Source of the DNA: Croceicoccus bisphenolivorans | GTDB lineage: Bacteria; Pseudomonadota; Alphaproteobacteria; Sphingomonadales; Sphingomonadaceae | Reading direction: 5' to 3' | Assembly (NCBI RefSeq): GCF_001634625.1 | Contig: NZ_LRSE01000008.1 | Span: forward strand, 62,001 to 126,000 | Length of the DNA stretch: 64,000 nucleotides | Part shown: positions 18,733-27,379 of the stretch, one piece after another | How the letters are laid out: each line of letters begins with the position of its first letter | How positions within the stretch are numbered: position 1 is the first letter of the stretch | Position numbers and translations under genes: made by a program | The notes under the pieces: generated by a model | Seen by the model: only the letters and a program-made list of their open reading frames with translations | What the model was told of the DNA's origin: nothing | Database searches by the model: none

Positions 18733-19437
18733 TCAGGCGACGGCAACCGCCTTTTCCCGCACCGGCTCTGCCTCCACCGCGGCAACCGGCTCTGCGTCCT
18801 TCCAGCCCCAGAACAGCTTGCAGGGCAGGACATTCAGTAGTTCGAAACCGGCCGAAATCCGTGCAAAGCGCCGCGCCATGAAATCGCGCGCCTTGGCAGA
18901 GAACTGGTAGACGAGGAAAGCCCCGCCCTCGCGCAGCACATCGTAAGTCGCGTCCACGATCTGCGGGCCGACCCCTTCGGGCAGGGTCGAGAACGGCAGG
19001 CCGGACAGGACATAGTCCGCCCCGTCGTGGCCGTGATCCTTCACGATCCGCTGCACATCCGCCGCAGAGCCATGCACGGCGGTGAAGCGCGGATCGTCGA
19101 TCGTGCGCTGCAGGTATTCGATGTAGAGCGGATTGGTGTCGATCACGATCAGCGCGCCGCCCGGCGGCAGGCGATCCAGCACCGGCTGGCAGAACGTACC
19201 GACGCCGGGGCCATATTCCACGAACAGGCGGCAGCGGTCCCAGTCCACAGGGTCCAGCATCTTGGCAATAGTGTAGCGCGATGACGGGATGATCGAGCCG
19301 ACCATGACCGGATGTTCGACAAAACCGCGGAAGAAGACGCCCCATTGGCCCAGCTTGCCGGGCTTGTACCGCTTACCGTTCATGCCGCGCTTCTTCAACG
19401 GCGTGGCATCGCCTTGCGCCAGTTCAGGTCCTGTCAT
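18733..19437 (-). CDS. SAM-dependent methyltransferase, PmtA-like
   Basis: Protein of 234 residues with a class I SAM fold. The glycine-rich motif is FVEYGPGVGTFCQPVL, followed by LIVIDTNPLYIEYLQ and a late YVLSGLPFSTLP that replaces the usual NPPY. The N-terminal FFRGFVEHPVMVGSIIPSS resembles rhizobial phosphatidylethanolamine N-methyltransferase (PmtA) and 23S rRNA dimethylase-like proteins. A membrane-lipid methylation role is therefore likely but unproven. The ATG at 19437 is preferred; a start 26 codons upstream is possible. Confidence 0.78.
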   Translation of the reverse strand: MTGPELAQGDATPLKKRGMNGKRYKPGKLGQWGVFFRGFVEHPVMVGSIIPSSRYTIAKMLDPVDWDRCRLFVEYGPGVGTFCQPVLDRLPPGGALIVIDTNPLYIEYLQRTIDDPRFTAVHGSAADVQRIVKDHGHDGADYVLSGLPFSTLPEGVGPQIVDATYDVLREGGAFLVYQFSAKARDFMARRFARISAGFELLNVLPCKLFWGWKDAEPVAAVEAEPVREKAVAVA

Positions 19438-19548
19438 CTGCGCGAGCAACCTCTCGTTTGCACTCAAGGCGCCGATGCGTGGCAAATTGCTTACGGTATT
19501 GCAAGTCCATGACAAGACTTGTCCGGTTGCAGGTACCCGTGGCTACGG

Positions 19549-19893
19549 TCAAAGGATTTCGTGGACCTTATCCTGCGGACGGCACAGCCGCACGCCCTTG
19601 TCGGTTTCGACCAGCGGGCGTTCGATCAGGATCGGATCGGCATGCATCGCGGCCAGCACGGTGGCATCGTCGGCATCGGGCAGCCCGCGTTCTTCCGCAT
19701 CTGTTCCGCGAATGCGCAGGCCCTGCTGCGGGGTGATGCCGGCATCCTTGTAAAGCTGCGCCAGCTTTTCGGCACCGGGCGCGGTCTTCAGGTATTCGAT
19801 CACGGTAACGTCGACGCCCGGCGTCTCTTCCAGGATGGCCAGCGTCTTGCGCGATGTGCCGCACTTCGGGTTGTGCCAGATCGTGGCCTTCAT
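19549..19893 (-). CDS. ArsC-family arsenate reductase-like protein
   Basis: Thioredoxin-fold protein of 114 residues with the active-site cysteine in HNPKCGTSRK (Cys11) and the ArsC feature IERPLVETDKGVRL, whose arginine corresponds to those binding the oxyanion. No other ars gene lies nearby, so arsenic resistance is only one possibility; YfgD/Spx-like relatives have other roles. It overlaps the upstream 2Fe-2S gene by four bases (ATGA), so the two are translated together. Confidence 0.88.
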   Translation of the reverse strand: MKATIWHNPKCGTSRKTLAILEETPGVDVTVIEYLKTAPGAEKLAQLYKDAGITPQQGLRIRGTDAEERGLPDADDATVLAAMHADPILIERPLVETDKGVRLCRPQDKVHEIL

Positions 19894-20450
19894 TCGCTTG
19901 TCTCCGTCTTGGCGGGTTCTGGTTCGATGGCCGGCACGTCCAGCGCCGCCTCTGCCGGATCAAGGCCGGGCACGGGCAGGCTGTCCAGCCGTTCGCGGCT
20001 GCGCATGGCGCGTCCCGCACGTTCGATGGCGCGCACGATGCGCGGACCCGCGCCGCAGGGGCACAGGTTGGGAATGGCCGATGCGATATCCTCGCGCGTG
20101 GCGCGCGGGTTCTTGGCCAGCAGGGCGGCGCCGGCCATGATGAAGCCGGGCGTGCAGAAACCGCACTGCACCGCGCCTTCTGCGGCCATCGCCTGCTGCA
20201 GCGGATGCGAACGGTCGCCCGACAAAGCCTCTATCGTGGTGACGAAGCGGCCCTCCACCTCGTCCAGAGAGACGAGGCAGGAACGGATCGCCTCTCCGTC
20301 GATGATCACGGTGCAGGCCCCGCAGTCGCCGTTGCCGCAACCGTATTTCGCGCCGGTCAGGTTCGCCGCATCGCGCAGCGCCCACAGGAGCGGGGTATCC
20401 CCGTCCATCAGGAAATGCACCGGGCGGTCGTTGACGGTCAGGCGGGTCAT
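19890..20450 (-). CDS. 2Fe-2S subunit of an isoquinoline 1-oxidoreductase-type molybdenum hydroxylase
   Basis: Small electron-transfer subunit of the xanthine oxidase family, 186 residues. The plant-ferredoxin-type cluster is held by Cys38, 43, 46 and 58 (GCGNGDCGACTV ... RSC); the second cluster is held by Cys96, 99, 130 and 132 (QCGFCTPG ... LCPCGAGPRI). The C-terminal tail of about 40 residues is Pro/Glu-rich. The molybdopterin subunit is not adjacent; the best candidate is at 47318-49732. It is co-transcribed with the ArsC-like gene. Substrate unknown. Confidence 0.88.
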   Translation of the reverse strand: MTRLTVNDRPVHFLMDGDTPLLWALRDAANLTGAKYGCGNGDCGACTVIIDGEAIRSCLVSLDEVEGRFVTTIEALSGDRSHPLQQAMAAEGAVQCGFCTPGFIMAGAALLAKNPRATREDIASAIPNLCPCGAGPRIVRAIERAGRAMRSRERLDSLPVPGLDPAEAALDVPAIEPEPAKTETSE

Positions 20451-20475
20451 CTTCGGCGCGCTGTCTAGGCCAAGC

Positions 20476-21084
20476 TCAGGCTGCCAGCAATCCCCGTCGG
20501 GTCAGGTCCGATTCCAGAGTGGACGCATCGTGGAAATGGTGGACCTGCCAGCCCAGCTTCGCCGCCGCGTCGATATTGGCGGCATTGTCGTCGATGAACA
20601 GCGTGCGCGCCGGATCGATGCCGAAGCGGCTTGCGGCAAGGTGGAAGATCGCCGGATCGGGCTTCACCAGTTTCTCCGTGCCGGAAACGACGACATCGCG
20701 GAACCGTTCGAACACCGGCTGGGTATCGCGGAACGGCTGCCAGAAGGCGTGGGCGAAGTTGGTGATGGCAAACAGCGGCATGCCTGCCGCGTCCAGACGC
20801 TCCACCAGTGAAAGGCTGCCGGGAACGGGGCCGGGAATGCTTTCGTTGAAGCGGGTGGCATAAGCCTGGATCAAGTGCGCGTATTGCGGGTACTGCGCGG
20901 TCCGCTCTGCCACCATCTCTTCCAGATCGCGGCCCGCGTCATGCTGGAAATGCCATTCCTCGGTAACGACGTTGCCGACGAACCATTCAAGCTCTTCCCG
21001 ATCGTCGATCAGCTTCGCGAACAGGCACCGCAAGTCCCACCGGAACAGCACCCGCCCGACATCGAAAACCACCGATTCGATCAT
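20476..21084 (-). CDS. HAD-IA family hydrolase
   Basis: Haloacid-dehalogenase superfamily hydrolase of 202 residues. Motif I is VVFDVGRVLFRWD (the nucleophilic Asp is in VFD; the second Asp of DxD is replaced, as in YihX-type phosphatases), motif II is FAITNFAHAF, the lysine motif is EKLVKPDPAIF, and motif IV is TLFIDDNAANIDAA. Likely a small-molecule phosphatase or a dehalogenase; the substrate is unknown. The ATG at 21084 starts directly at motif I. An earlier start would overlap the rpmJ terminator. Confidence 0.88.
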   Translation of the reverse strand: MIESVVFDVGRVLFRWDLRCLFAKLIDDREELEWFVGNVVTEEWHFQHDAGRDLEEMVAERTAQYPQYAHLIQAYATRFNESIPGPVPGSLSLVERLDAAGMPLFAITNFAHAFWQPFRDTQPVFERFRDVVVSGTEKLVKPDPAIFHLAASRFGIDPARTLFIDDNAANIDAAAKLGWQVHHFHDASTLESDLTRRGLLAA

Positions 21085-21112
21085 GGAGCCCGTTCCTTGA
21101 ACTACACACACG

Positions 21113-21137
21113 AAAACGCCGCCCGAACGGACGGCGT
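21113..21137 (-). terminator. intrinsic terminator after rpmJ
   Basis: On the minus strand ACGCCGTCC / GGGCGGCGT forms a short hairpin (21116-21137) followed by TTTT. It lies about 165 bases after the rpmJ stop and before the HAD gene start. Confidence 0.6.
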
Positions 21138-21301
21138 CAAATCACAAATAGTCGCAACAGATTGTGCCGGATTCCGCTTTGGGGTGGAGCGAGAATGGCT
21201 GCATCCGAGAACCGGCGCGCAGCGACCTTATGGTCGTGAGCACCGGAAGCGCAGAGATGTGGCCGTTCGCAGCCCGCCCCGAAGCGGAAGGCGGTGCAAT
21301 C

Positions 21302-21427
21302 TCAGCCCTGGCGGGCTTTGAAGCGGCGATTCGTCTTGTTGATGACGTACGTGCGGCCGCGACGGCGGATCACGCGGTTGTCGCGGTGGCGGCCCTTGAG
21401 CGACTTGAGGCTGTTGCGAATCTTCAT
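21302..21427 (-). CDS. rpmJ: 50S ribosomal protein L36, cysteine-free form
   Basis: A 41-residue protein beginning [14 protein letters not shown] and ending NRRFKARQG, with the L36 core [17 protein letters not shown]. It binds 23S rRNA in the large subunit. None of the four zinc ligands (Cys/His) of the C+ form is present, so this is the C- form common in alphaproteobacteria. A good promoter lies upstream and a terminator downstream, so it is probably a single-gene transcript. Confidence 0.92.
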   Translation of the reverse strand: MKIRNSLKSLKGRHRDNRVIRRRGRTYVINKTNRRFKARQG

Positions 21428-21508
21428 GTTTCTTGTTCCGTTGCGCAGATCGTGGTTTGGGGGCCGCGATCACCAGATGGCGCGCATCCCTTCAAATTCA
21501 AGGCTGGG

Positions 21509-21537
21509 CCGTTAGGGGGAGCCGCCTGTGAAGTCAA
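21509..21537 (-). promoter_or_regulatory. sigma-70-type promoter of rpmJ
   Basis: On the minus strand TTGACT (21532-21537) and TAACGG (21509-21514) are 17 bases apart, placing the transcript start near 21502, about 75 bases before the rpmJ ATG. Confidence 0.55.
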
Positions 21538-21585
21538 GCGATTCACCCGCGAGATCAGGCCCCTTTCCGCACCTTGTCCCTCGGT

Positions 21586-22590
21586 TCAACTTTCTCCGGC
21601 GCGAATCCCCGTCAGCTTCTTTTCCCAGGCCAGCGCATGGCCGATGATTTCTTCAAGGTCGGCATGGCGGGGCTGCCACTGCGTCGTCGCCCTGATCCGG
21701 CTGTTGTCGGAAACGAGACTGGGCACATCGCCCGCGCGGCGCGGCTCTGCCCGGCGGGGGACCGGCTGGCCGACGACCTTGTCGACAGCGTCCAGCACTT
21801 CCAGCACAGAATAGCCGCGGCCATAGCCGACGTTCATCGTCAGGCTGCGTTCGGGCTGTTCCATCAGCGCCTCCAGCGCGTGGACGTGGGCATCGGCCAG
21901 ATCGGATACGTGGATATAGTCGCGCACGCCCGTACCGTCGGGCGTGGGATAGTCGCTGCCGAAGACGGCCACGTGGTTGCGCTTGCCCAGCGCCGCCTCC
22001 ACCGCGACCTTGATCAGGTGCGTCGCCCCCGCCGTCGACTGGCCCGAACGCGCCCGCGGATCGGCGCCCGCGACGTTGAAATAGCGCAAGACGCAATGGT
22101 TCATCGGGTGTGCGCGGCTGACATCGGCAAGAATGCGCTCGGTCATCAGTTTGCTCATGCCATAGGGGTTCACCGGCACCAGCGGATCATCCTCGGTCAG
22201 CGGCTTCAGCTCCGGCTCGCCATAGACGGTGGCGGTGGAGGAGAAGATGAAATGCTTCACCCCCGCATTCACCGCCGCTTCCATCAGGGTGCGGCTCTTG
22301 GCCGTGTTGTTCTCGTAATACTTGAGCGGATTTTCCACCGATTCGGGCACGATGATCGAACCGGCGAAGTGCAGGATCGCCTGCGTCCCCTGCTCGGCAA
22401 AGATGCGCGCCAGCAGTTCCGTATCGGCAATGTCGCCGCGATAGAGCGTCACGCCGTCGGGGATCGCCCATTCGAAGCCGGTCGACAGGTTGTCGATCAC
22501 GGCCACCGGCCAGCCCTTGTCCACCAGCGCCAGAACTGCGTGGCTGCCGATGTATCCTGCACCGCCCGTAACCAGAACCGGTATCGTCAT
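21586..22590 (-). CDS. galE: UDP-glucose 4-epimerase
   Basis: Short-chain dehydrogenase-type NAD enzyme that interconverts UDP-glucose and UDP-galactose, supplying sugars for surface polysaccharides. The protein has 334 residues. The NAD loop is VTGGAGYIGSHAVLAL; the catalytic Ser and Tyr/Lys lie in FSSTATVYGEP and NPYGMSKLMTER. The later motifs GTGVRDYIHVSDLADAHV and TMNVGYGRGYSVLEV are typical of GalE. It is a single gene with a divergent lipoprotein gene upstream. Confidence 0.94.
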   Translation of the reverse strand: MTIPVLVTGGAGYIGSHAVLALVDKGWPVAVIDNLSTGFEWAIPDGVTLYRGDIADTELLARIFAEQGTQAILHFAGSIIVPESVENPLKYYENNTAKSRTLMEAAVNAGVKHFIFSSTATVYGEPELKPLTEDDPLVPVNPYGMSKLMTERILADVSRAHPMNHCVLRYFNVAGADPRARSGQSTAGATHLIKVAVEAALGKRNHVAVFGSDYPTPDGTGVRDYIHVSDLADAHVHALEALMEQPERSLTMNVGYGRGYSVLEVLDAVDKVVGQPVPRRAEPRRAGDVPSLVSDNSRIRATTQWQPRHADLEEIIGHALAWEKKLTGIRAGES

Positions 22591-22784
22591 TGGACCAGAA
22601 TTTCCCCGTGCCTCTAGTATCTTGCCTCCTGCCTAGCCCGATCGGGCCTGCGCGGTAAGGGGCATACGCCACCCTTCCCCCGCTTGATCCACACATATCC
22701 GGCAGCGCAATGACTTGATTTGACGCCCCTGATCGCCCAGCTTTCACCATCGTTATGCGCCGGACCTTCGGCGAGGGAGACAAC

Positions 22785-23390
22785 ATGAACGCAAGAGCGC
22801 CACTGATCGCAGCAATGGCTCTCACCCTGTCGCTGGCGCTTGGCGCTTGTGCGGCACCGACCGGCCCGGTCGAGGTTTCGCGGTTTCACGCACCGGAAAA
22901 GATGGCGCTGCTGGGCCGCGGCTCCATCGCGGTGGAAGCGGCACCGGGGATCGATGCCGATTCGCTGGAACTGGCCAGCTACCGCGCCGCCGTTGCGCGC
23001 GAGCTGGTGAAGCAGGGATATACCGAGGCGAAGGCCGGCGAAGGCAGCCAGGTCGCCGAAGTGCGCCTGCGCCGCGGATCGTTCCAGCCGATGCGCGACG
23101 GCAGCCCCGTCAGCGTGGGTGTCGGCGGGTCGACCGGCAGCTATGGATCGGGCGTTGGCGTCGGCGTCGGCATCGACTTGTCCGGCACGCCGCCGGAACA
23201 GGTGGCCACCGAACTGGCCGTCGTCATCCGCCAGCGGCTGACCGGCGAACCGCTGTGGGAAGGACGCGCGACCTTTACGGTGAAGGCAAGCTCTCCGCTG
23301 GCCGAAACGCAGCTTGCCGCGCCGCGCCTTGCCGAAGCGATGTTCGTCGATTTTCCCGGTGTGTCCGGCGAAACGTACGAAGTGAAGTAG
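22785..23390 (+). CDS. DUF4136 family lipoprotein (second copy)
   Basis: Protein of 201 residues with a signal peptide and a lipobox ending LGAC. It shares with the protein at 939-1625 the pattern FHAP, then ASYRAAVARELVKQGY, a Gly-rich middle (VGVGGSTGSYGSGVGVGVG) and the C-terminal AMFVDFPGVSGET. It lacks the Tyr-rich insert of that copy. GAGGGAG eight bases before the ATG at 22785 decides the start over one ten codons upstream. It is followed after 15 bases by the carboxypeptidase gene. Function unknown. Confidence 0.85.
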   Translation: MNARAPLIAAMALTLSLALGACAAPTGPVEVSRFHAPEKMALLGRGSIAVEAAPGIDADSLELASYRAAVARELVKQGYTEAKAGEGSQVAEVRLRRGSFQPMRDGSPVSVGVGGSTGSYGSGVGVGVGIDLSGTPPEQVATELAVVIRQRLTGEPLWEGRATFTVKASSPLAETQLAAPRLAEAMFVDFPGVSGETYEVK

Positions 23391-23405
23391 GGAGCGGGCG
23401 CCGGC

Positions 23406-24554
23406 ATGGAACCGAAGATCGTCATCGACGCCGCCTTCGACAGCGGCAACATCGAGGTTTCGACCGTCAAGGGGGCCGAAGCGCGCCTGACCATCCGCAA
23501 GGACAAGGACAGCGATTTCTTCCAGTGGTTTCATTTCCGCGTTTCGGGCGCGGGCGGGCGCATGCTGACGCTGAAGATCACGGGCCTTAACAAAAGCGCC
23601 TATCCCGGCGGCTGGCCCGGCTATCGCGCCTGCGTTTCGGAAGACCGCGCGGACTGGCTGCGCGCCGATACCGACTGGGATGCGCAGGAAGGCGAAGGCA
23701 CGCTGACCATGCGGCACCAGCCCGCCGGCGACATCGCGTGGTTCGCCTATTTCGCGCCCTATTCGATGGAACGGCATCACGACGTGGTCAGCCGCGCGGC
23801 GCTGGCACCGCATGTCCGTCACCGCGTGCTGGGGCAAAGCGTGGACGGCCAGCCGATCGACTGCCTGATCACCGGCACGGGGGAGAAACAGGTCTGGCTC
23901 TATGCCCGCCAGCATCCCGGTGAATCGATGGCCGAATGGTGGATGGAAGGCGCGCTGGACATGCTGGCCGATGCCGCCGATCCCGTGGCGCAGGCGCTGC
24001 GCGAAAAGGCGACGTTGCACGTTGTCCCCAACTGCAACCCAGACGGATCGCTTCGCGGGCATCTTCGCACCAATGCGAAGGGCGTGAACCTCAACCGCGA
24101 GTGGAACGACCCCTGCGTCCTCAATTCACCCGAAGTACTGGCGATCCGCAACGCGATGGATGCCAGCGGCGTCGATTTCGCGATGGACGTCCACGGCGAC
24201 GAGGCGATCCCGCAGGTCTTCATGGCGGGGTTCGAAGGGATACCCGGTGTGACGAAGACGCAGACGGGCGGATACGACCGCTTCCTCGCCCTGCTGCTGG
24301 CCGAAACGCCCGATTTCCAGACGAAGATGGGCTACCCCACCGCCGCGCCGGGCAAGGGCAACCTGACGATGTCCACCAATCAGGTCGCGCACCGCTTCGG
24401 CTGCGTGGCAATGACGCTGGAAATGCCGTTCAAGGACCATGACGACGCCCCCGATCAGCGCGCGGCGTGGAGCCCGCAGCGGTCGAAGGCGCTGGGCCGC
24501 GCGTGCCTTGCATCCATCGACAAGTGGCTTGGCGGAGCCGATCCGCGCGCCTGA
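23406..24554 (+). CDS. M14-family zinc carboxypeptidase, cytosolic-carboxypeptidase (CCP)-like
   Basis: Protein of 382 residues without a signal peptide, so cytosolic. An N-terminal beta-rich domain (about 1-130) precedes the catalytic domain. Zinc ligands are His170 and Glu173 in [12 protein letters not shown] and His263 in DVHGDE. Substrate-binding residues lie in [19 protein letters not shown] (Asn230-Arg231), and the catalytic Glu is Glu339 in TLEMPFKD. The extra N-domain and these motifs match the AGTPBP1/CCP subfamily, which in eukaryotes removes glutamate from protein tails. The bacterial substrate is unknown. It is probably co-transcribed with the DUF4136 lipoprotein. Confidence 0.88.
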   Translation: MEPKIVIDAAFDSGNIEVSTVKGAEARLTIRKDKDSDFFQWFHFRVSGAGGRMLTLKITGLNKSAYPGGWPGYRACVSEDRADWLRADTDWDAQEGEGTLTMRHQPAGDIAWFAYFAPYSMERHHDVVSRAALAPHVRHRVLGQSVDGQPIDCLITGTGEKQVWLYARQHPGESMAEWWMEGALDMLADAADPVAQALREKATLHVVPNCNPDGSLRGHLRTNAKGVNLNREWNDPCVLNSPEVLAIRNAMDASGVDFAMDVHGDEAIPQVFMAGFEGIPGVTKTQTGGYDRFLALLLAETPDFQTKMGYPTAAPGKGNLTMSTNQVAHRFGCVAMTLEMPFKDHDDAPDQRAAWSPQRSKALGRACLASIDKWLGGADPRA

Positions 24555-24602
24555 CGTCCGTGCGTTAAGGATTTGGTAGGATTTCGGGTCCATTATTTCC
24601 CA

Positions 24603-24740
24603 ATGGCCCAGAAGATCGCCCGCGCAGTCGCCTATCCGCTCCACAACCGTGGTGAGACGGTGATGAACGTCGCACGCTTCGCGATCGTCACGGGTTCGGC
24701 GCTGGCCGTTATCATGGCCGGCCCCGGACTTCCTTTCTAA
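24603..24740 (+). CDS. small membrane protein, hypothetical
   Basis: A 45-residue frame that begins MAQKIARAVAYPLHNRG and has one hydrophobic segment (FAIVTGSALAVIMAGPGLPF) at the C-terminus. It fits the gap between two plus-strand genes, and its codon use looks like that of its neighbours. No family recognised; a real small protein seems likely, but expression is unproven. Confidence 0.5.
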   Translation: MAQKIARAVAYPLHNRGETVMNVARFAIVTGSALAVIMAGPGLPF

Positions 24741-24811
24741 GACCGTCCTAGCCAACCCCACCCGACATTTCCGGTTTTGCAAGCAGGCGCATCGTCGGCT
24801 AACGCGCGCGG

Positions 24812-25939
24812 ATGCCTGATACGCCCCTCGCCCTCGCGAAACGCCTGATCGCCTGCCACAGCGTGACCCCTGCCACCGGCAGTGTGTTCGACGCCCTGGA
24901 GGATATGCTCGCCCCGCTGGGGTTCGATGTTCTGCGCACCGTTGACGGCGATGCCCCCGACGGGCCGGTCGAAAACCTGCTCGCGGTGCGCAAGGGGCCT
25001 GCCGATAAGGGCCACTTCGCGTTCGCCGGCCACCTTGATGTCGTGCCGCCGGGCGAAGGGTGGAGCAGCGATGCGTTCGAACCGGAAATCCGCGGCGACC
25101 TGCTCTACGGGCGCGGCGCGGTCGACATGAAGGGTTCGATCGCCAGCATGGTGGCCGCCGTGGCCGAAATCCCCGCCGATGCCGGCACGATCAGCTTCAT
25201 CATCACCGGCGACGAGGAAGGCCCCGCCCGCCACGGCACTGTCGCCATCATGGAACACATGGCCACGCGCGGCGTGAAGCCGGACTTGTGCCTTGTCGGC
25301 GAACCGACCAGCGTTCACCGGCTGGGCGACATGATGAAGATCGGCCGGCGCGGTTCGGTGAACATCTTCCTTGGCGTCAACGGTACGCAGGGGCACGTCG
25401 CCTACCCGCATCTGGCCGACAATCCCGCGCCAAAGCTGGTGCGGATGCTGGCAGAGCTGGACGCGCTGGTGCTGGACGAAGGGACCGACTGGTTCCAGCC
25501 CTCCAACCTTGAAATTACCGAGATGGTCATCGGCAATCCGGCGCACAATGTGATCCCCACGAAGGCAGAGGCGCGCATCTCCATCCGCTTCAACGACCTG
25601 CATAGCGGGGCCAGCCTGTCCGACATGGTCACGCAGATCGCCGAAAAGCACGGCGGTTGGGCGCGGCCCGTGATCAGCGGCGAACCGTTCCTGACGGAGC
25701 CGGGCGCTTTCTCCACCATGCTGGCCGACGCGATCCGCGCCGAAACCGGCGTGGAACCCGAACTGTCGACCAGCGGCGGCACGTCCGACGCGCGCTTCCT
25801 GAAAAACCTGTGTCCGGTGATCGAATTCGGCCTGAACAACGCCACGATGCACAAGCGGGACGAGGCGGTGGCGGTGGACGATCTCGACACGCTGGCCCGC
25901 ATCTACAAGCGCGTGGCAGAGGCTGCTCTCGCCGGCTGA
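24812..25939 (+). CDS. dapE: succinyl-diaminopimelate desuccinylase
   Basis: Di-zinc M20 amidohydrolase that frees LL-diaminopimelate in lysine and peptidoglycan precursor synthesis. The protein has 375 residues. Zinc and catalytic motifs are FAGHLDVVPPG, YGRGAVDMKGS, TGDEEGPARHGT (Glu pair), LCLVGEPTS and, near the end, ECxFG-like VIEFGLNNATMHKRDE. The dimerisation domain is in the middle. dapB of the same pathway lies about 2.3 kb downstream. Confidence 0.95.
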   Translation: MPDTPLALAKRLIACHSVTPATGSVFDALEDMLAPLGFDVLRTVDGDAPDGPVENLLAVRKGPADKGHFAFAGHLDVVPPGEGWSSDAFEPEIRGDLLYGRGAVDMKGSIASMVAAVAEIPADAGTISFIITGDEEGPARHGTVAIMEHMATRGVKPDLCLVGEPTSVHRLGDMMKIGRRGSVNIFLGVNGTQGHVAYPHLADNPAPKLVRMLAELDALVLDEGTDWFQPSNLEITEMVIGNPAHNVIPTKAEARISIRFNDLHSGASLSDMVTQIAEKHGGWARPVISGEPFLTEPGAFSTMLADAIRAETGVEPELSTSGGTSDARFLKNLCPVIEFGLNNATMHKRDEAVAVDDLDTLARIYKRVAEAALAG

Positions 25940-26001
25940 CCTTGCGCAGGCGGTGCGGGGCAGGCACAAAGCCCTGTTCCCAACCGCATAAGGGTCGCTG
26001 A

Positions 26002-27240
26002 ATGCTCCGTTTCTGGTTCGCCATCCCCCTTTGGCAGCGCGTCGTCGGCGCGCTTTTGCTGGGCGTCGCGCTCGGCCTGTTCTGGGGGCCGAAGGCGGAG
26101 AGCATCAAGTGGATCGGCGATTTCTTCATCGCGTCGATCAAGATGCTGGTCGTGCCGCTCATCTTCTTCAGCCTGGTATCGGGCGTCACCGCCATCGGCG
26201 ACTTGCGCAAGTTGGGCGCGGTGGGTGGCCGCGCATTGCTGATCTTCCTTGTCACCAGCCAGTTCGCGGTGTGGCTGGGCCTGGGCCTTGGCACGATCTT
26301 CGCGCCCGGCGTGGGGCTGGACCAGAGCCGGATCGAGATGGGCGCCGTGCCCGAACCGAAGACCGAAGGGTGGCGGGAAATGATCCTGTCCATCGTGCCG
26401 ACCAGTCCGGTGCAGGTCATGGCCGATGCCAATGTCCTGCCACTGATCGTCTTTGCGCTGCTGATCGGCATCGGCATCCTGATGGCGAAGGAAGAAGGCA
26501 CGCCATTGGTGCGCGTGTTCGACGCAGGATCGGTCGTGATGCAGAAAGTCACGATCCTCGTCATGGAGCTTACCCCCTTCGGCGTCTTCGCGCTGATGGC
26601 GTGGGTCGCGGGCACGTTCGGGGTCGATGCGCTGGTGTCGCTGGCGAAGCTGGTCGCGCTCAATTACGGGGGCTGCTTCATCCTGATCGGGGTGGTCTAT
26701 GTCGGCATCCTGAAGTTCGTTGCCAAAGTGCCGGTGGGTGCATTCTTTCGCGGGATGATCGATGCACAGGCGGTCGCCTACTCCACCGCATCGTCCAGCG
26801 CGACACTCCCGGTCACGCTGCGCTGCCTTGAACGCAATGTCGGCGTCAGCCCCTCCGTCGCCAGCTTCACGGCATCACTGGGCGCGACCATCAACATGGA
26901 CGGCACCGCCATGTACCTCGGCCTTGCCACCGTGTTCGGCGCGCAGATCTTCGGTGTGCCGCTGGACATGACCGACTACCTGCTGGTGGCGGTGACGGCG
27001 ACCCTCGGCTCCGTCGGCGCGGCGGGGATTCCGGGCACCGGCCTCATCATGATGACGCTGGTCTTCACCGGCGTCGGCGTGCCGCTTGAAACCATCGCCT
27101 TCGTGGCGGGCGTGGACCGGATCATGGACATGATGCGCACCGTGACGAACGTGACCAGCGACGCGACCACCGCGACGACGGTGGCGGCGCTGACGGGCGA
27201 ACTGGATCGCGGGGAGCTGGTCAGCGCGGATGATGTTTGA
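26002..27240 (+). CDS. dicarboxylate/amino acid:cation symporter (DAACS family)
   Basis: Inner-membrane Na+- or H+-coupled symporter of the GltP/DctA/GltT family, 412 residues. Eight helices plus two re-entrant hairpins are expected. The serine-rich HP1 signature is YSTASSSATLPVTL, TM7 contains TINMDGTAMY, HP2 has GSVGAAGIPGTG and TM8 ends near DRIMDMMRTVTNVTSDA, all matching the family. The choice between glutamate/aspartate and C4-dicarboxylates cannot be made reliably. A strong hairpin overlaps the stop codon. Confidence 0.92.
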   Translation: MLRFWFAIPLWQRVVGALLLGVALGLFWGPKAESIKWIGDFFIASIKMLVVPLIFFSLVSGVTAIGDLRKLGAVGGRALLIFLVTSQFAVWLGLGLGTIFAPGVGLDQSRIEMGAVPEPKTEGWREMILSIVPTSPVQVMADANVLPLIVFALLIGIGILMAKEEGTPLVRVFDAGSVVMQKVTILVMELTPFGVFALMAWVAGTFGVDALVSLAKLVALNYGGCFILIGVVYVGILKFVAKVPVGAFFRGMIDAQAVAYSTASSSATLPVTLRCLERNVGVSPSVASFTASLGATINMDGTAMYLGLATVFGAQIFGVPLDMTDYLLVAVTATLGSVGAAGIPGTGLIMMTLVFTGVGVPLETIAFVAGVDRIMDMMRTVTNVTSDATTATTVAALTGELDRGELVSADDV

Positions 27241-27266
27241 GGGGTTTTTGTTTTAGCCCCTCAAAC
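27235..27266 (+). terminator. terminator at the end of the symporter gene
   Basis: A perfect 10-bp inverted repeat GTTTGAGGGG / CCCCTCAAAC includes the stop codon, with a T-rich 12-base loop. A second GC hairpin (GCGGGCC / GGCCCGC) follows at 27274-27291. Confidence 0.6.
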
Positions 27267-27352
27267 GCCGGGCGCGGGCCATCCGGCCCGCTTGGCTTCC
27301 TCGCATAAGCTCGGGCGGCCGTTCGGCCTTGCGGGTGTCGCTGCGCGCCCCG
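27266..27352. repeat. composite palindromic intergenic element
   Basis: About 85 GC-rich bases made of nested inverted repeats: GCGGGCC/GGCCCGC (27274-27291), GGCCG/CGGCC near 27320 and an enclosing CTCGGG/CCCGAG. This looks like a REP-type gene-end palindrome, sitting between convergent genes. No second copy was found in this window. Confidence 0.45.
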
Positions 27353-27379
27353 AGTTGCTCACGCTACCTTATTTGATGC

